A stretch of DNA of 64,000 nucleotides. Source: Deltaproteobacteria bacterium (GTDB lineage: Bacteria > Myxococcota_A > UBA9160 > UBA6930). The translations under genes and the position numbers were made by a program. Shown piece by piece: positions 38,323-46,320 of the stretch (position 1 is its first letter; each line of letters opens with the position of its first letter). The DNA lies in contig VGRF01000002.1 of NCBI GenBank assembly GCA_016875395.1, forward strand, positions 271,815 to 335,814. The letters run 5' to 3'. Under the pieces are notes generated by a model that was not told the origin of the DNA, ran no database searches, and saw only the letters and a list, made by a program, of their open reading frames with translations.

Positions 38323-39187
38323 GCTGCTGCGACGCTTGCACGAAGCGGCCCGTGACGAAGCCGGCGCCGAACAGCAGCGCGATCGTCGCGGCGAGTCCGA
38401 GCTCGCTCCCGCTCAGGTCGAGCAGCGAAGCACGCGCCGGCTGACCCGCCCGCTCCGCGGTGGCTGCGAACACGCTCTCGTCGATCCCGGTCACTGCGCA
38501 GCCGGTCAGCGCCACCACGGCGAACGCGGCCGCTGCCGATCGCCCGAGCCGGAGACGGGCCGGGACGCGGTCCCGCGCCGCCAGCGCGCGGAGCGCATAC
38601 GCGGACAGCGCGCCCTCGAGCACCGCGAGTGGGATCTGGGTCGGGGCAAAGCCGAGCAGCACGGCGGTGAAGGTCTGGGCCGGTGCGACGGAGCGCGCGA
38701 GGCCGAACGCGAGCAGGGCTGCATCCCCGACGTAGACGCACAGGTCTGCGATCGCACAGCTGGCCGCGACCGCGGGGAACGCGGGCACCCGACAGGCGCG
38801 CAGCAGCGCGAACAATGCGAGCGCCGAGACCGGCCCGATCACGCCGAGCGTGAGCAAGTTGGCGCCGAGTGTGGTCAGCCCGCCGTGCGCGAAGAACAGT
38901 GCATGGGCCGCGAGCACGCACGCAGTCGGCCAGACGACGCGCCGCACGCCGACCATCAGGGCGAACAGCGGCGTCAAGCAGATGTGCGAGCTCGCCCCTG
39001 CGACCGGCACCGGAATCGGGAACAGAGACGCCGCGAAGATCACTGCGGTCGCGGTCGCAGTGAGAGCGCGTTCATCCGGGGGAGCAGCGTGCCGCTCGCC
39101 CGCCAGGCTCCAGGTGAGCGGGACCGCCGCCACGGCCGTCCAAAGCGCGGCGTGCGCGAGGGGGAGGGTGCCTTCAGCGAGATGCAA
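38306..39187 (-). CDS. cbiM: CbiM-type metal-binding subunit of an ECF importer
   Basis: 293 aa. The TTG at 39187 gives the N-terminus MHLAEGTLP, which matches the CbiM/NikM pattern MHI-x-(D/E)G in which the amino end and His2 coordinate Co or Ni. Later HICLTPLFALMVG also fits the family. An in-frame start further upstream (39265) would add 26 residues before the conserved Met and is rejected. The C-terminal ~80 residues (GIDESVFAATAER plus one more membrane helix) resemble a fused CbiN/PDGLE-type segment. Metal could be Co, Ni or Zn. Confidence 0.8.
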   Translation of the reverse strand: MHLAEGTLPLAHAALWTAVAAVPLTWSLAGERHAAPPDERALTATATAVIFAASLFPIPVPVAGASSHICLTPLFALMVGVRRVVWPTACVLAAHALFFAHGGLTTLGANLLTLGVIGPVSALALFALLRACRVPAFPAVAASCAIADLCVYVGDAALLAFGLARSVAPAQTFTAVLLGFAPTQIPLAVLEGALSAYALRALAARDRVPARLRLGRSAAAAFAVVALTGCAVTGIDESVFAATAERAGQPARASLLDLSGSELGLAATIALLFGAGFVTGRFVQASQQRDDAR

Positions 39188-39217
39188 CGCGGGGGCTCCA
39201 GAAGCGCATCCGACGCT

Positions 39218-39307
39218 AAGTGCCGACCTGCGCCGCGAAGTTCCCTCCACGTGCGCCCTGCTCACACCGCGGAGACTGAGGGAACTAGAAGATAGGGACC
39301 GGCACTT
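39218..39307. promoter_or_regulatory. Large nested inverted repeat between divergent metal operons
   Basis: Outer arms AAGTGCCG (39218-39225)/CGGCACTT (39300-39307); inner arms AGTTCCCTC (39239-39247)/GAGGGAACT (39278-39286), both perfect. It lies between cbiM (minus) and the His-rich protein gene (plus) and ends 7 nt before the GTG at 39315. Does not match the cobalamin riboswitch core by eye. Confidence 0.6.
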
Positions 39308-39314
39308 CGTCCTC

Positions 39315-39773
39315 GTGAGTCGCGTCTTACGTCTCGCGACGGCCCTTCTCTGGGGAGCTCTGGCCTCCGCTCACCTCAACGCGGAGCCCCACGCTGGCGC
39401 GCACCGCCACGAACACGCGGCGCCCCACGCCGGCGAGCTGATCGAGCTCGGCGAGGAGTTCGCACACGTCGAGCTGCTGCGAGACGTCGCAGGGGGCCGC
39501 GTCACCGCGTGGATCCTGGACGGCGAGGCTCAGCGCGGCGTGCCGATCGCTCAGGCCGAGGTGGTGATCGCGTGGCGCACTCCATCCGGCGCGCCGCTAA
39601 GGCTGGTCCTCCGCGCGGTCGAGAATCCGCTCTCCGGCGAGCGCGTGGGCTCGACATCGCAGTTCACGGCGACCCATCCGCAGTTGAAGCGCCCGGGTGC
39701 AGTCGACGGGGAGATCGAACGCATCGAGCTGAAGGGGCGTGCGTTCGAGCGCATCCCCGTTCGCCTCGACTGA
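39315..39773 (+). CDS. His-rich exported protein of a Zrg-like operon
   Basis: 152 aa from a GTG. Signal peptide (VLRLATALLWGALASA) then a His cluster, HAGAHRHEHAAPHAGE (about residues 26-41), followed by a ~110-residue beta-rich domain. The cluster suggests periplasmic metal capture. It leads an operon with DUF3299 and an ABC transporter, an arrangement that recalls the zinc-regulated zrg system of vibrios (known from literature; homology of this particular protein not shown). Confidence 0.68.
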   Translation: MSRVLRLATALLWGALASAHLNAEPHAGAHRHEHAAPHAGELIELGEEFAHVELLRDVAGGRVTAWILDGEAQRGVPIAQAEVVIAWRTPSGAPLRLVLRAVENPLSGERVGSTSQFTATHPQLKRPGAVDGEIERIELKGRAFERIPVRLD

Positions 39774-39789
39774 TCGCGAAGGAGGCCGC

Positions 39790-40347
39790 ATGCAGGGCGA
39801 TTCGGCAGTGACGCAAGAACCTCCGAAGAAGAGGACGTGGCGAGCCGCGTTCGGCTTTGGTGCCTACCTCGCGTTCGTGTTCGGCGGGGCCCTGTGGATC
39901 GCCGGCTCACCGGAGACGGCGGAGGCCGACCTCAACCGCGCGGAGCGGGCGAAGTACAGCGTCGTGTCGTGGGCGCAGCTGACCCGCTCCTCGGTTCCGG
40001 CCACTCTCTGGGAAGAGCCTCGAGCGCCCGTCGTCCTCCCGGCGGATGTAAAGGCGCTCGACGGCAAGTCGGTGGCGCTGCGCGGCTTCGTTATTCCGAC
40101 GTGGGTGGAGGCGGGCGGCGTCCGAGAGTTCGTGCTCGCCGCGAAGAACGAGATCGGCTGCTGCTTCGGCGACGGGCTCACCATCAACCAACTCGTCGTC
40201 GTCAGCGTCCCAGAGACGAAGAAGCTGAGGCTCGAGCCCTACCGGCTGATGACGGTGCTCGGAACGCTCGCCGTCGGTGAGGAGCGGAGCGGAGAGATGT
40301 TGCTGAGCCTCTATCGGATGACGGCGGACGACGTCCGCGATGAGTGA
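39790..40347 (+). CDS. DUF3299 protein, membrane-anchored
   Basis: 185 aa. One N-terminal membrane segment (AYLAFVFGGALWIAG) and a periplasmic DUF3299 domain: ALDGKSVALRGFVIPT, EIGCCFGDGLTINQLVVVSV. DUF3299 proteins occur with lipoprotein-type ABC transporters in zinc-responsive operons. A strong AAGGAGG leader precedes the ATG. Its end overlaps the ABC ATPase start by 8 nt. Confidence 0.78.
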   Translation: MQGDSAVTQEPPKKRTWRAAFGFGAYLAFVFGGALWIAGSPETAEADLNRAERAKYSVVSWAQLTRSSVPATLWEEPRAPVVLPADVKALDGKSVALRGFVIPTWVEAGGVREFVLAAKNEIGCCFGDGLTINQLVVVSVPETKKLRLEPYRLMTVLGTLAVGEERSGEMLLSLYRMTADDVRDE

Positions 40348-41014
40348 GGCGCCCGCGCTCGAGCTTCTCGGGCTCCGCAAGTCGTACCCGGACGCCGAGG
40401 GGCGCGAGCTCCGGATCGTCTCCGTCGAGCGCTTCGTGCTGGCCCGCGGCGAGCAAGCGGCCCTCTTCGGCGAGAGCGGATCCGGAAAGACCACACTGCT
40501 GCACCTCGTGAGCGGCATTCTCGCGCCCGATGCGGGCGTCGTGCGGGTCGCCGGCGAAGAGCTCACGGCGCTCTCCGAGGCCGCGCGGGATCGCCTGCGC
40601 GCCCGTGCGATCGGCATCGTGTTCCAGACCTTCCACTTGTTAGGAGGGTACGACGTCCTCGAGAACGTCCTGCTCGCGCAGAACTTCGGACGCGGCGAAG
40701 ACGAGGCCTACGCGCGCGAGCTGCTGCGTCGCGTGGGGCTCGAACGCCACCTGCGCGCCAGGCCGGCGCGGCTCTCGGTCGGGCAGCGACAGCGCGTCGC
40801 CGTCGCCCGCGCGCTCGCGAACCGCCCTGCGCTCGTGATCGCCGACGAGCCCACCGGGAGCCTCGATGGCGCAAACGCCGCTGCCGCGCTGACGCTGATC
40901 CGGGAGGCGTGTGCAGAGGTTGGCGCGGCGCTGCTCTTGGTGAGCCACGATGCGGTGGTGCTGAGCGCGTTCCCGCGGCGCCACGCGCTCGCGGATCTCG
41001 CGAGCGCCGCGTGA
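40340..41014 (+). CDS. LolD/MacB-type ABC transporter ATPase
   Basis: 224 aa. Walker A GESGSGKTT, Q-loop VFQTFHLLGGYDVLENV, signature LSVGQRQRVAVARAL, Walker B ALVIADEPTGSLD, H-loop SHD. Partner of the FtsX-like permease encoded by the next gene (GTGA overlap). With DUF3299 and the His-rich protein it may form a metal-related export or extraction machine. Confidence 0.9.
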   Translation: MSEAPALELLGLRKSYPDAEGRELRIVSVERFVLARGEQAALFGESGSGKTTLLHLVSGILAPDAGVVRVAGEELTALSEAARDRLRARAIGIVFQTFHLLGGYDVLENVLLAQNFGRGEDEAYARELLRRVGLERHLRARPARLSVGQRQRVAVARALANRPALVIADEPTGSLDGANAAAALTLIREACAEVGAALLLVSHDAVVLSAFPRRHALADLASAA

Positions 41015-42252
41015 GGGCCGGCATCGGCCTGCGCGTGCGCCGAAGCCTCGCACGCCACGCACTTTCGAGCGGCGTTGCGGTCGTCTCGATCGCGCTCGCG
41101 TGCGGACTCGCGGTGGCGGTGTTCTCCCTGCGCACGCAGGCTGAGCGCGCGTTCACCGAGAGCCGCATGGGCTTCGACGCGGTGCTCGGCGCGCGCGGAA
41201 GTCCGCTCCAGCTGGTGCTCAACTCCGTTTTCCATCTGGAGACGTCGCCCGGCAATCTGCCGTGGTCCATGTTCGAGGCGATCGCGACGAACACGCTCGT
41301 GAAGCGGGCCGTGCCTTACGTCGTCGGTGACAGCTATCGCGGGCACCGCATCGTCGGCACCTTTGCGGGCGCGTTCGATCACGCGAGCGCTCCGCGCCTT
41401 CGAGCCGGAGGGCGGCTGTTCGCGGCCGGCGCGCGCGAGGCCGTCGTCGGTGCGGCCGTCGCGGAGGAGGCCGAGCTCGAACGGGGCGCCCGCTTCAAGC
41501 CCTATCACGGGCTCGTGAACGACGCCGCGGCGCAACACGATGAGGAGTTCACCGTCGTCGGCGTGCTGGAGGCGACCGGCGGCCCCGCCGATCGCGCGAT
41601 CTGGGTCCCGCTCGAGGCGCTCTATGCGATGTCCGGGCACGTGCTGCGGGGGGCGGGCGAGGAGCGCCGCGGCGTCGAGGCTGCCGGCGATCGGGCGAAC
41701 TGGGAGGTGAGCGCGGTGATGCTCGAGCTGCGCTCGCCGCAGGCTGGCTTCGCGCTCGATCAGCTCGTGAACAAGCAGGGCAAGGTCGCGACGCTGGCAT
41801 GGCCGATCGCGACCGTGATGGCGGATCTGTTCCGCAAGCTCGGCTGGGCGACGCGCGTCCTCGGCTTCGTGGCCTACCTGGTCGTGGTCGTCGCGGCAGG
41901 CACGATCCTCGCCGCCGTCAGTAGCGCGATGAACGAGCGACGGCGCGAGATGGCGATCCTCCGTGCGCTCGGCGCGCGCCGCGCGGGGCTCTCGCTCGGA
42001 GTGGTGCTCGAGTCCGCGACCCTCGGCGCCGCGGGCTCGATCCTCGGACTGCTCGTGTTCGCAGGGCTCGCCGGCATCGCTCGCGAGATCGTGCGCAGGC
42101 AGACCGGCGTCGCTCTAGATCCATGGGTGTGGCATCCCGTGTTCGCGTACGCGCCGCTCGGCGCGACAGCGCTGGCTTCGGTCGCCGGCGCGATTCCAGC
42201 CGTTTTGCTCTATCGGACCGACGTCGCGACTCAGCTCGCCAGCACGGAGTGA
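41011..42252 (+). CDS. FtsX/MacB-like ABC transporter permease
   Basis: 413 aa from a GTG overlapping the ATPase stop. One N-terminal membrane helix (VAVVSIALACGLAVAVFSL), a ~220-residue periplasmic domain and three C-terminal helices with NERRREMAILRALGARR, the FtsX coupling helix. Such permeases move lipoproteins or peptides, or act as mechanotransmission units; in Zrg-like sets they support zinc acquisition. Confidence 0.85.
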   Translation: MRAGIGLRVRRSLARHALSSGVAVVSIALACGLAVAVFSLRTQAERAFTESRMGFDAVLGARGSPLQLVLNSVFHLETSPGNLPWSMFEAIATNTLVKRAVPYVVGDSYRGHRIVGTFAGAFDHASAPRLRAGGRLFAAGAREAVVGAAVAEEAELERGARFKPYHGLVNDAAAQHDEEFTVVGVLEATGGPADRAIWVPLEALYAMSGHVLRGAGEERRGVEAAGDRANWEVSAVMLELRSPQAGFALDQLVNKQGKVATLAWPIATVMADLFRKLGWATRVLGFVAYLVVVVAAGTILAAVSSAMNERRREMAILRALGARRAGLSLGVVLESATLGAAGSILGLLVFAGLAGIAREIVRRQTGVALDPWVWHPVFAYAPLGATALASVAGAIPAVLLYRTDVATQLASTE

Positions 42253-42297
42253 ACGATCGTCCGGTAGGGCGCGCGCCCTGGAACTCACGGCTCTCCA

Positions 42298-42337
42298 TCG
42301 GCACCTCCGACAAACGAACTCGGAGGTTCCTTGCCGA
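42298..42337 (+). promoter_or_regulatory. Nested inverted repeat before the truncated TonB receptor
   Basis: Outer arms TCGGCA (42298-42303)/TGCCGA (42332-42337); inner arms TCCGA (42306-42310)/TCGGA (42320-42324). The outer pair is in reverse order compared with the other island elements (CGGCA first). It overlaps the TTG start at 42331. Confidence 0.4.
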
Positions 42338-42593
42338 CGTCATTCCTGTCCCAACTGCTGTTCGTCGCTACCTCGCTCGCGGTCGGCACGCTCGCTCACG
42401 CCCAGGCCGCACCGACTCCGCCCGCGTCGGATCGCGTGGAGGAGCTCGTCATCATCGCGACGCGCACGGAGCAGCCGTCTCTGTTCGTGCCCGCGGCCGT
42501 CTCGACGCAGGACTTCAGCGAGCTTCGCCAAGAGGGCTTCCTCTACGGCACCGACGAGTTCCGCGGCGTGCCGGGAGTCTATTTCCGGCGAGG
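42331..42593 (+). pseudogene. N-terminal fragment of a TonB-dependent receptor
   Basis: A TTG start, signal peptide (LLFVATSLAVGTLAHAQA), TonB-box region DRVEELVIIATRTEQ and the beginning of a plug domain (YGTDEFRGVPGVYFRRG) are present, then similarity stops at about 42593. Beyond that the DNA encodes a primase in another frame; this frame stays open by chance to 42864. More than 85% of the receptor is missing. Right seam of the metal cargo. Confidence 0.72.
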
Positions 42594-43879
42594 CGTGGGG
42601 CCGTTGGTTGATTTGGGACGGTCGTCGTTGGGCCATCGACGATGGAAACCGGGTTCGCGAACTCGTGCGCCAGAGCGTGCTCACGCTGTACATGGACGCC
42701 GCGGGTGCGGAATCCGATCGGCAGCGGGACGCATTCGCAAGCGCCGCGAAGCGCCTGCGTCACGCCAACCGCATGCAGGCCGCCCTATGGATCGCGGCCG
42801 GGGACCCGAAGTTGACCGTGCATCACATGATGCTCGACACCGATCCGTGGCTTCTGAATGTTGAGAACGGGACGATCGATCTGCGCACCGGGAATTTGCG
42901 CGAGCACCGGCGCGAAGACCTCATCACGAAGCTCGTGCCGACCTACTTCGACCCGAGCAAGGACGCACCCGGTTGGGATGCATTCCTGAATCGAGTGCAG
43001 CCTGACGCCGCGATGCGGGACTACCTGCAGCGCGCAATCGGGTATTCGATCACCGGGAGCACGCGCGAGGAGTGTGTGTTCCTAAACCATGGGGGCGGTG
43101 CCAACGGGAAGACCACTTTCATCGAGACGTTTCGCTTACTGCTCGGGGACTATGGCATCGCGCTCCCGCAGGAGACGGTGGTCCGCGCTCGCTTCTCGTC
43201 GATCCCCAACGACCTCGCTCAGCTGCCGGGCCGCCGTTTCGCGACGATCGTCGAGACCGGCGAGGACCAGCGCCTTGATGAGGAGCGGATCAAGGCGCTC
43301 GCGACCGGCGACAAGCTGCCCGCGCGCTTCATGCGCCAGGAGTGGTTCGAGTTCGAGCCGAGATCGAAGTTCTGGATGGCGACCAACCACCTTCCAACAG
43401 TGTCCGGCGACGATGACGGGATTTGGCGGCGGATTCGCCTCGTGCCGTGGGCCGTTCAGATCCCCGAAGCCGAGCGGGATCGCGACCTCCGCGAGAAGCT
43501 GCAGGCTGAACTGCCGGGCGTTCTGGTTTGGGCCGTTCGTGGCTGTCTTGACTGGCAGCGTGACGGTCTTCGGCCACCGAACGCAGTTACTGCTGCCACA
43601 GGCGAGTACCGGGAGGAAGAAGACGTGATCGGCGCCTTCCTCCAGGAGCGGTGCGATTTCGGCCCCGCCCTAACGGTCTCGAACAAGCGACTGCGGCGGG
43701 AGTTCTCGGGTTGGTGCGAGCAGCAGGGGCACCCGCTGCCGAGTCCGAAGGCGGTTGCTTCACGGTTTTCGCGGCGCGGCATGCTGAAGTGCAAGGTGGG
43801 CTCTGACAGAGGCTGGCGCGGTCTCAACGTGCGCAGCCTCGAGGAGGGAGAACATGCGAGGGACGGATGGGACGGTTAG
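42594..43879 (+). pseudogene. Truncated phage/plasmid primase-helicase (D5/P4 family)
   Basis: The open frame gives 423 aa from a TTG at 42608, and similarity begins just before it at WGRWLIWDGRRW. Present are the D5_N-like region and an SF3 helicase: Walker A GGGANGKTT, VETGEDQRLDEERIKALATG, WMATNHLPTV, then a C-terminal winged-helix-like part. The N-terminal primase/polymerase domain is lost at the seam with the TonB receptor fragment. Replication by the element is therefore doubtful. It ends 172 nt before the integrase gene; that gap holds no gene. Confidence 0.78.
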
Positions 43880-44051
43880 GACGAGATTCCAGCTATCGAT
43901 CAGATCCTACGCGCGCGATCCGGTGATGAGATAAGACGAGGAAGATGTGTCCCATCTGGCCGGCTCCCAAAGGCTCCGCGACGCGCGTTTGCTGATGCCC
44001 CAACCCCGTTTGGCGGCCACGCCCACCGGTACAGGAAACTAGGTAGTCGCC

Positions 44052-45455
44052 ATGAAGAAGAAGCCCTCCGGCCCTCGATATCGAAACCTCTTCGCCCGCG
44101 GCGGAGTCATCTACTACAGGCGCAAAATCGGCGGGCGTCGGCTGAAGGTCAGCACAGCGACGAGCGACTGGAGTGAGGCCGCCGCATTCCGCGATCTCTA
44201 CGAGCAGCGGAAGGGCATCGGGCGCCTCCCGCTCGCGATACTGGACACGCCGACATTCGCGGCGTTCGCCACCCGCTATCTCGCTGAGGACACATCGCAC
44301 CTCGCCGGGACGACGCGGGCCGATCGCGAGGGGTACCTGAGGCCAGACGGGCCGCTGATTCGCTTTTTCGGTGGGCGCAAGCTCGACGAGATCACCGCGC
44401 CGATCGTTCGCGAGTGGTGGAACCAGGAGGTCCTCGGCAGGAGCCGTTCGATCTCGACCGGCCGGTCCTACCTCTCCGCTCTCGCTGGCGTGGTCGGCTA
44501 CGCGACGGATCTCGGGCTTCTAGAGGCGAACCCGCTGCCCGCGTTCCGGGAGCAGCTGCGGCGCCGTGGGCGCACGAAGGGCGCGCGCGCACGGTCGGAT
44601 TCGGGAAGCACGATCCGCCCGATCGAGAGCCTCGGCGACCTCCTGAGCTTCACGCGGGCCGCGTTCGCTGAAGCCGAGATCGACCTTGCGCAGACGCGAA
44701 GCGTTCAACGCCACAGGGAGACTCGGCACGCGCGGTCGCTCGAGGAGCGGACCGGGGGCTTGCGAGCCGTCGTCGCGATCCTCTGCATGTTGGACGCTGG
44801 CCTTCGCGTAGGCGAAGTAGCGGGCATGACTTGGGGGCAGGTTCGCTGGGGGTCCGATGAGAGCGACCCCAATCGCGCCATCGTGATCGACAGGTCTCGC
44901 CCTCGCGGTGGAGAGGTCGCCCCTCCGAAGAGTGGACGCCGCCGAGTGGTCGCACTCTCTCGGCGCCTACGCGCAGCACTAGAGCTCTTGTATCGGATTC
45001 AGTTTCGCCCCGCCCCCGAAGCTGCGGTGCTGCCCGGCTTCGAGCCCCACAACTTCTCGACGCGAGCTTGGAGGCGAATCACCGAACGCGCTGGGATCGG
45101 GCACCGGGCACCGAAGGACCTCCGCGACACATTCGCCTCGTGGGTGCTCAGCCTGGGCGTCCAGCTCGGGTACGTCTCCCAACAGCTCGGCCACGCGGAC
45201 GTAGCCGTCACGGCGCGGCACTACGCACGCTGGTGCGGCGGCGACGTTTACCGGGATCCCATGCCGCTCGAGGCTGGGGAGGTGCCCGCGGATCTGATCG
45301 CGCGGGCGTCGGAGTGGTCCCAGAGTGGCCCCACCCCCGAGTTCTCGTGGCGCGACGAGATCGAAAAGCTCAGCAATCTCGCAGGTTTGGTGGTGGCCCA
45401 GGCCAGAGTCGAACTGGCGACACCCGCATTTTCAGTGCGGTGCTCTACCAACTGA
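44052..45455 (+). CDS. Tyrosine recombinase/integrase of the tRNA-Phe island
   Basis: 467 aa. N-terminal RGGVIYYRRKIGGRRLKVST (arm-binding type start), a SAM-like core-binding region, then the catalytic domain: DAGLRVGEVAGM (Arg I), APKDLRDTFASW (Arg II; the usual preceding His is replaced by Lys), LGHADVAVTARHY (His/Tyr). The last ~22 residues (VVAQARVELATPAFSVRC...) are antisense translation of tRNA-Phe. In an excised circle the frame would instead continue past attL and end at a TGA at 21419-21421. Confidence 0.9.
   Translation: MKKKPSGPRYRNLFARGGVIYYRRKIGGRRLKVSTATSDWSEAAAFRDLYEQRKGIGRLPLAILDTPTFAAFATRYLAEDTSHLAGTTRADREGYLRPDGPLIRFFGGRKLDEITAPIVREWWNQEVLGRSRSISTGRSYLSALAGVVGYATDLGLLEANPLPAFREQLRRRGRTKGARARSDSGSTIRPIESLGDLLSFTRAAFAEAEIDLAQTRSVQRHRETRHARSLEERTGGLRAVVAILCMLDAGLRVGEVAGMTWGQVRWGSDESDPNRAIVIDRSRPRGGEVAPPKSGRRRVVALSRRLRAALELLYRIQFRPAPEAAVLPGFEPHNFSTRAWRRITERAGIGHRAPKDLRDTFASWVLSLGVQLGYVSQQLGHADVAVTARHYARWCGGDVYRDPMPLEAGEVPADLIARASEWSQSGPTPEFSWRDEIEKLSNLAGLVVAQARVELATPAFSVRCSTN
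45390..45436 (-). repeat. attR within tRNA-Phe
   Basis: Right copy of the 47-bp repeat. It reaches from one base past the CCA end to position 31 of the tRNA, so the crossover most likely falls in the anticodon stem-loop, as is usual for tyrosine recombinases using tRNA genes. The 3' part of the present tRNA is island-derived; the 5' part is host DNA. Confidence 0.88.
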
Positions 45456-45466
45456 GCTACCGGGCC
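45391..45466 (-). tRNA. tRNA-Phe (GAA)
   Basis: 76 nt with encoded CCA. Acceptor GGCCCGG/CUGGGCC, D-arm with AGCUCAGUUGGUAGAGC, anticodon loop CUGAAAA (GAA at 45433-45431) closed by CCGCA/UGCGG, T-arm GCCAG/CUGGC with loop UUCGACU. All four stems pair. It is the integration site of the island. Confidence 0.95.
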
Positions 45467-45631
45467 GAAGGCGCGGCAACGTACCTCACGCATCTGGTGG
45501 GGCCATCGGACCGCCCGAGTTTTTTCGCTCGTCCGCGCGACCTGCTCGCATTCGTACGAATTCCGCACTTCCTTTGCCACTTCGCGCCCTTGCCTCCCAC
45601 TTAAAGCAGAGGGAAGGCAGAGGGGATTTGC

Positions 45632-46240
45632 ATGAAGCGGCTGTTGCTGGGTCTGCTCTTTTCGATTTGTGCCGCGAGCTCGGCACAAGCCGTCACGTTC
45701 GGCTTCGACTGCTTGGCAGGACCGTCGGCGGCCTGCGGAGTCGGTGAGGCACAGATCAGGGTCGAGGTGACCGACGCCGGCAGCGGCATGGTGAACCTCG
45801 TGTTCACGAACACCGGGGCCGAGGTGTCCGCGGTCCGAAGCATCTACTTCGATCGTCCCGAGAATTTCGCCAAGCTCGTGCTGTTGGGTGGAGCGGGCAC
45901 CCGGTTCAAGAAGGGCGGGAAGCCCAAGGATCTTCCGGGCGTTCCGAGCTTCATGAGCGACTTCCGCTTCACGGCGCGGTCGCCGCAGGACATCAACGGC
46001 CTCAACCCGGGCGAGAGCCTCACCATCGTGCTCAAGCTGGCGTCGGGTCGCACCTTCGCCGACGTGGTGAGCGCGCTCGAGAGTGGTTCGCTGAAGATCG
46101 GCGTCTTCATGGTCGCCAACACGCCAACGACCGGAGAGGCGAGCCTGGTGAACCTGCCGAGGCCGGTACCTGAGCCCGTCGCCGCGCTGATGGGCGGTGT
46201 GGCTTGCCTCGGCCTCGCGCTCTTGGGTCGCCGCCGCTAG
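45632..46240 (+). CDS. PEP-CTERM sorting domain protein
   Basis: 202 aa. Signal peptide (KRLLLGLLFSICAASSAQA), a ~150-residue beta-rich domain with two nearby Cys, and a C-terminal PVPEPVAALMGGVACLGLAL followed by RRR: the VPEP motif, one membrane helix and a basic tail of the exosortase pathway. Role of the mature protein unknown; such proteins are exported to the envelope or matrix. First chromosomal gene after the island. Confidence 0.85.
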   Translation: MKRLLLGLLFSICAASSAQAVTFGFDCLAGPSAACGVGEAQIRVEVTDAGSGMVNLVFTNTGAEVSAVRSIYFDRPENFAKLVLLGGAGTRFKKGGKPKDLPGVPSFMSDFRFTARSPQDINGLNPGESLTIVLKLASGRTFADVVSALESGSLKIGVFMVANTPTTGEASLVNLPRPVPEPVAALMGGVACLGLALLGRRR

Positions 46241-46292
46241 CACGCAAAGCCCGCAGCCCGGCGGACTCCGCCGCGAATCCCTAACAACCCGT

Positions 46293-46320
46293 GGCCCGGA
46301 CGTGCGATAGCGTCCGGGCC
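46293..46320 (+). promoter_or_regulatory. Perfect hairpin touching the ggt start codon, with -10-like TAGCGT
   Basis: GGCCCGGACG (46293-46302) and CGTCCGGGCC (46311-46320) form a 10-bp stem with an 8-nt loop, ending at the base before the ATG. TAGCGT (46308-46313) lies 7 nt before the ATG, overlapping loop and stem. No ribosome binding site is visible. Confidence 0.5.

Noticed and set aside
39188-39314. Cobalamin riboswitch upstream of cbiM
   Set aside because: Inverted repeats are present, but neither strand shows the conserved B12-box or core order; length also too short.
42331-42864. 178-codon frame as a complete gene
   Set aside because: Receptor-like only to about 42593; the rest is primase DNA read in the wrong frame.
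45493-45503. Fourth GGTGGGGCCA copy as an arm site
   Set aside because: Lies outside the island on the host side of the tRNA, so it cannot belong to the element; likely chance.
45456-45604. Plus-strand frame through the tRNA region (45068-45604)
   Set aside because: Overlaps integrase and tRNA in another frame and has no family pattern.
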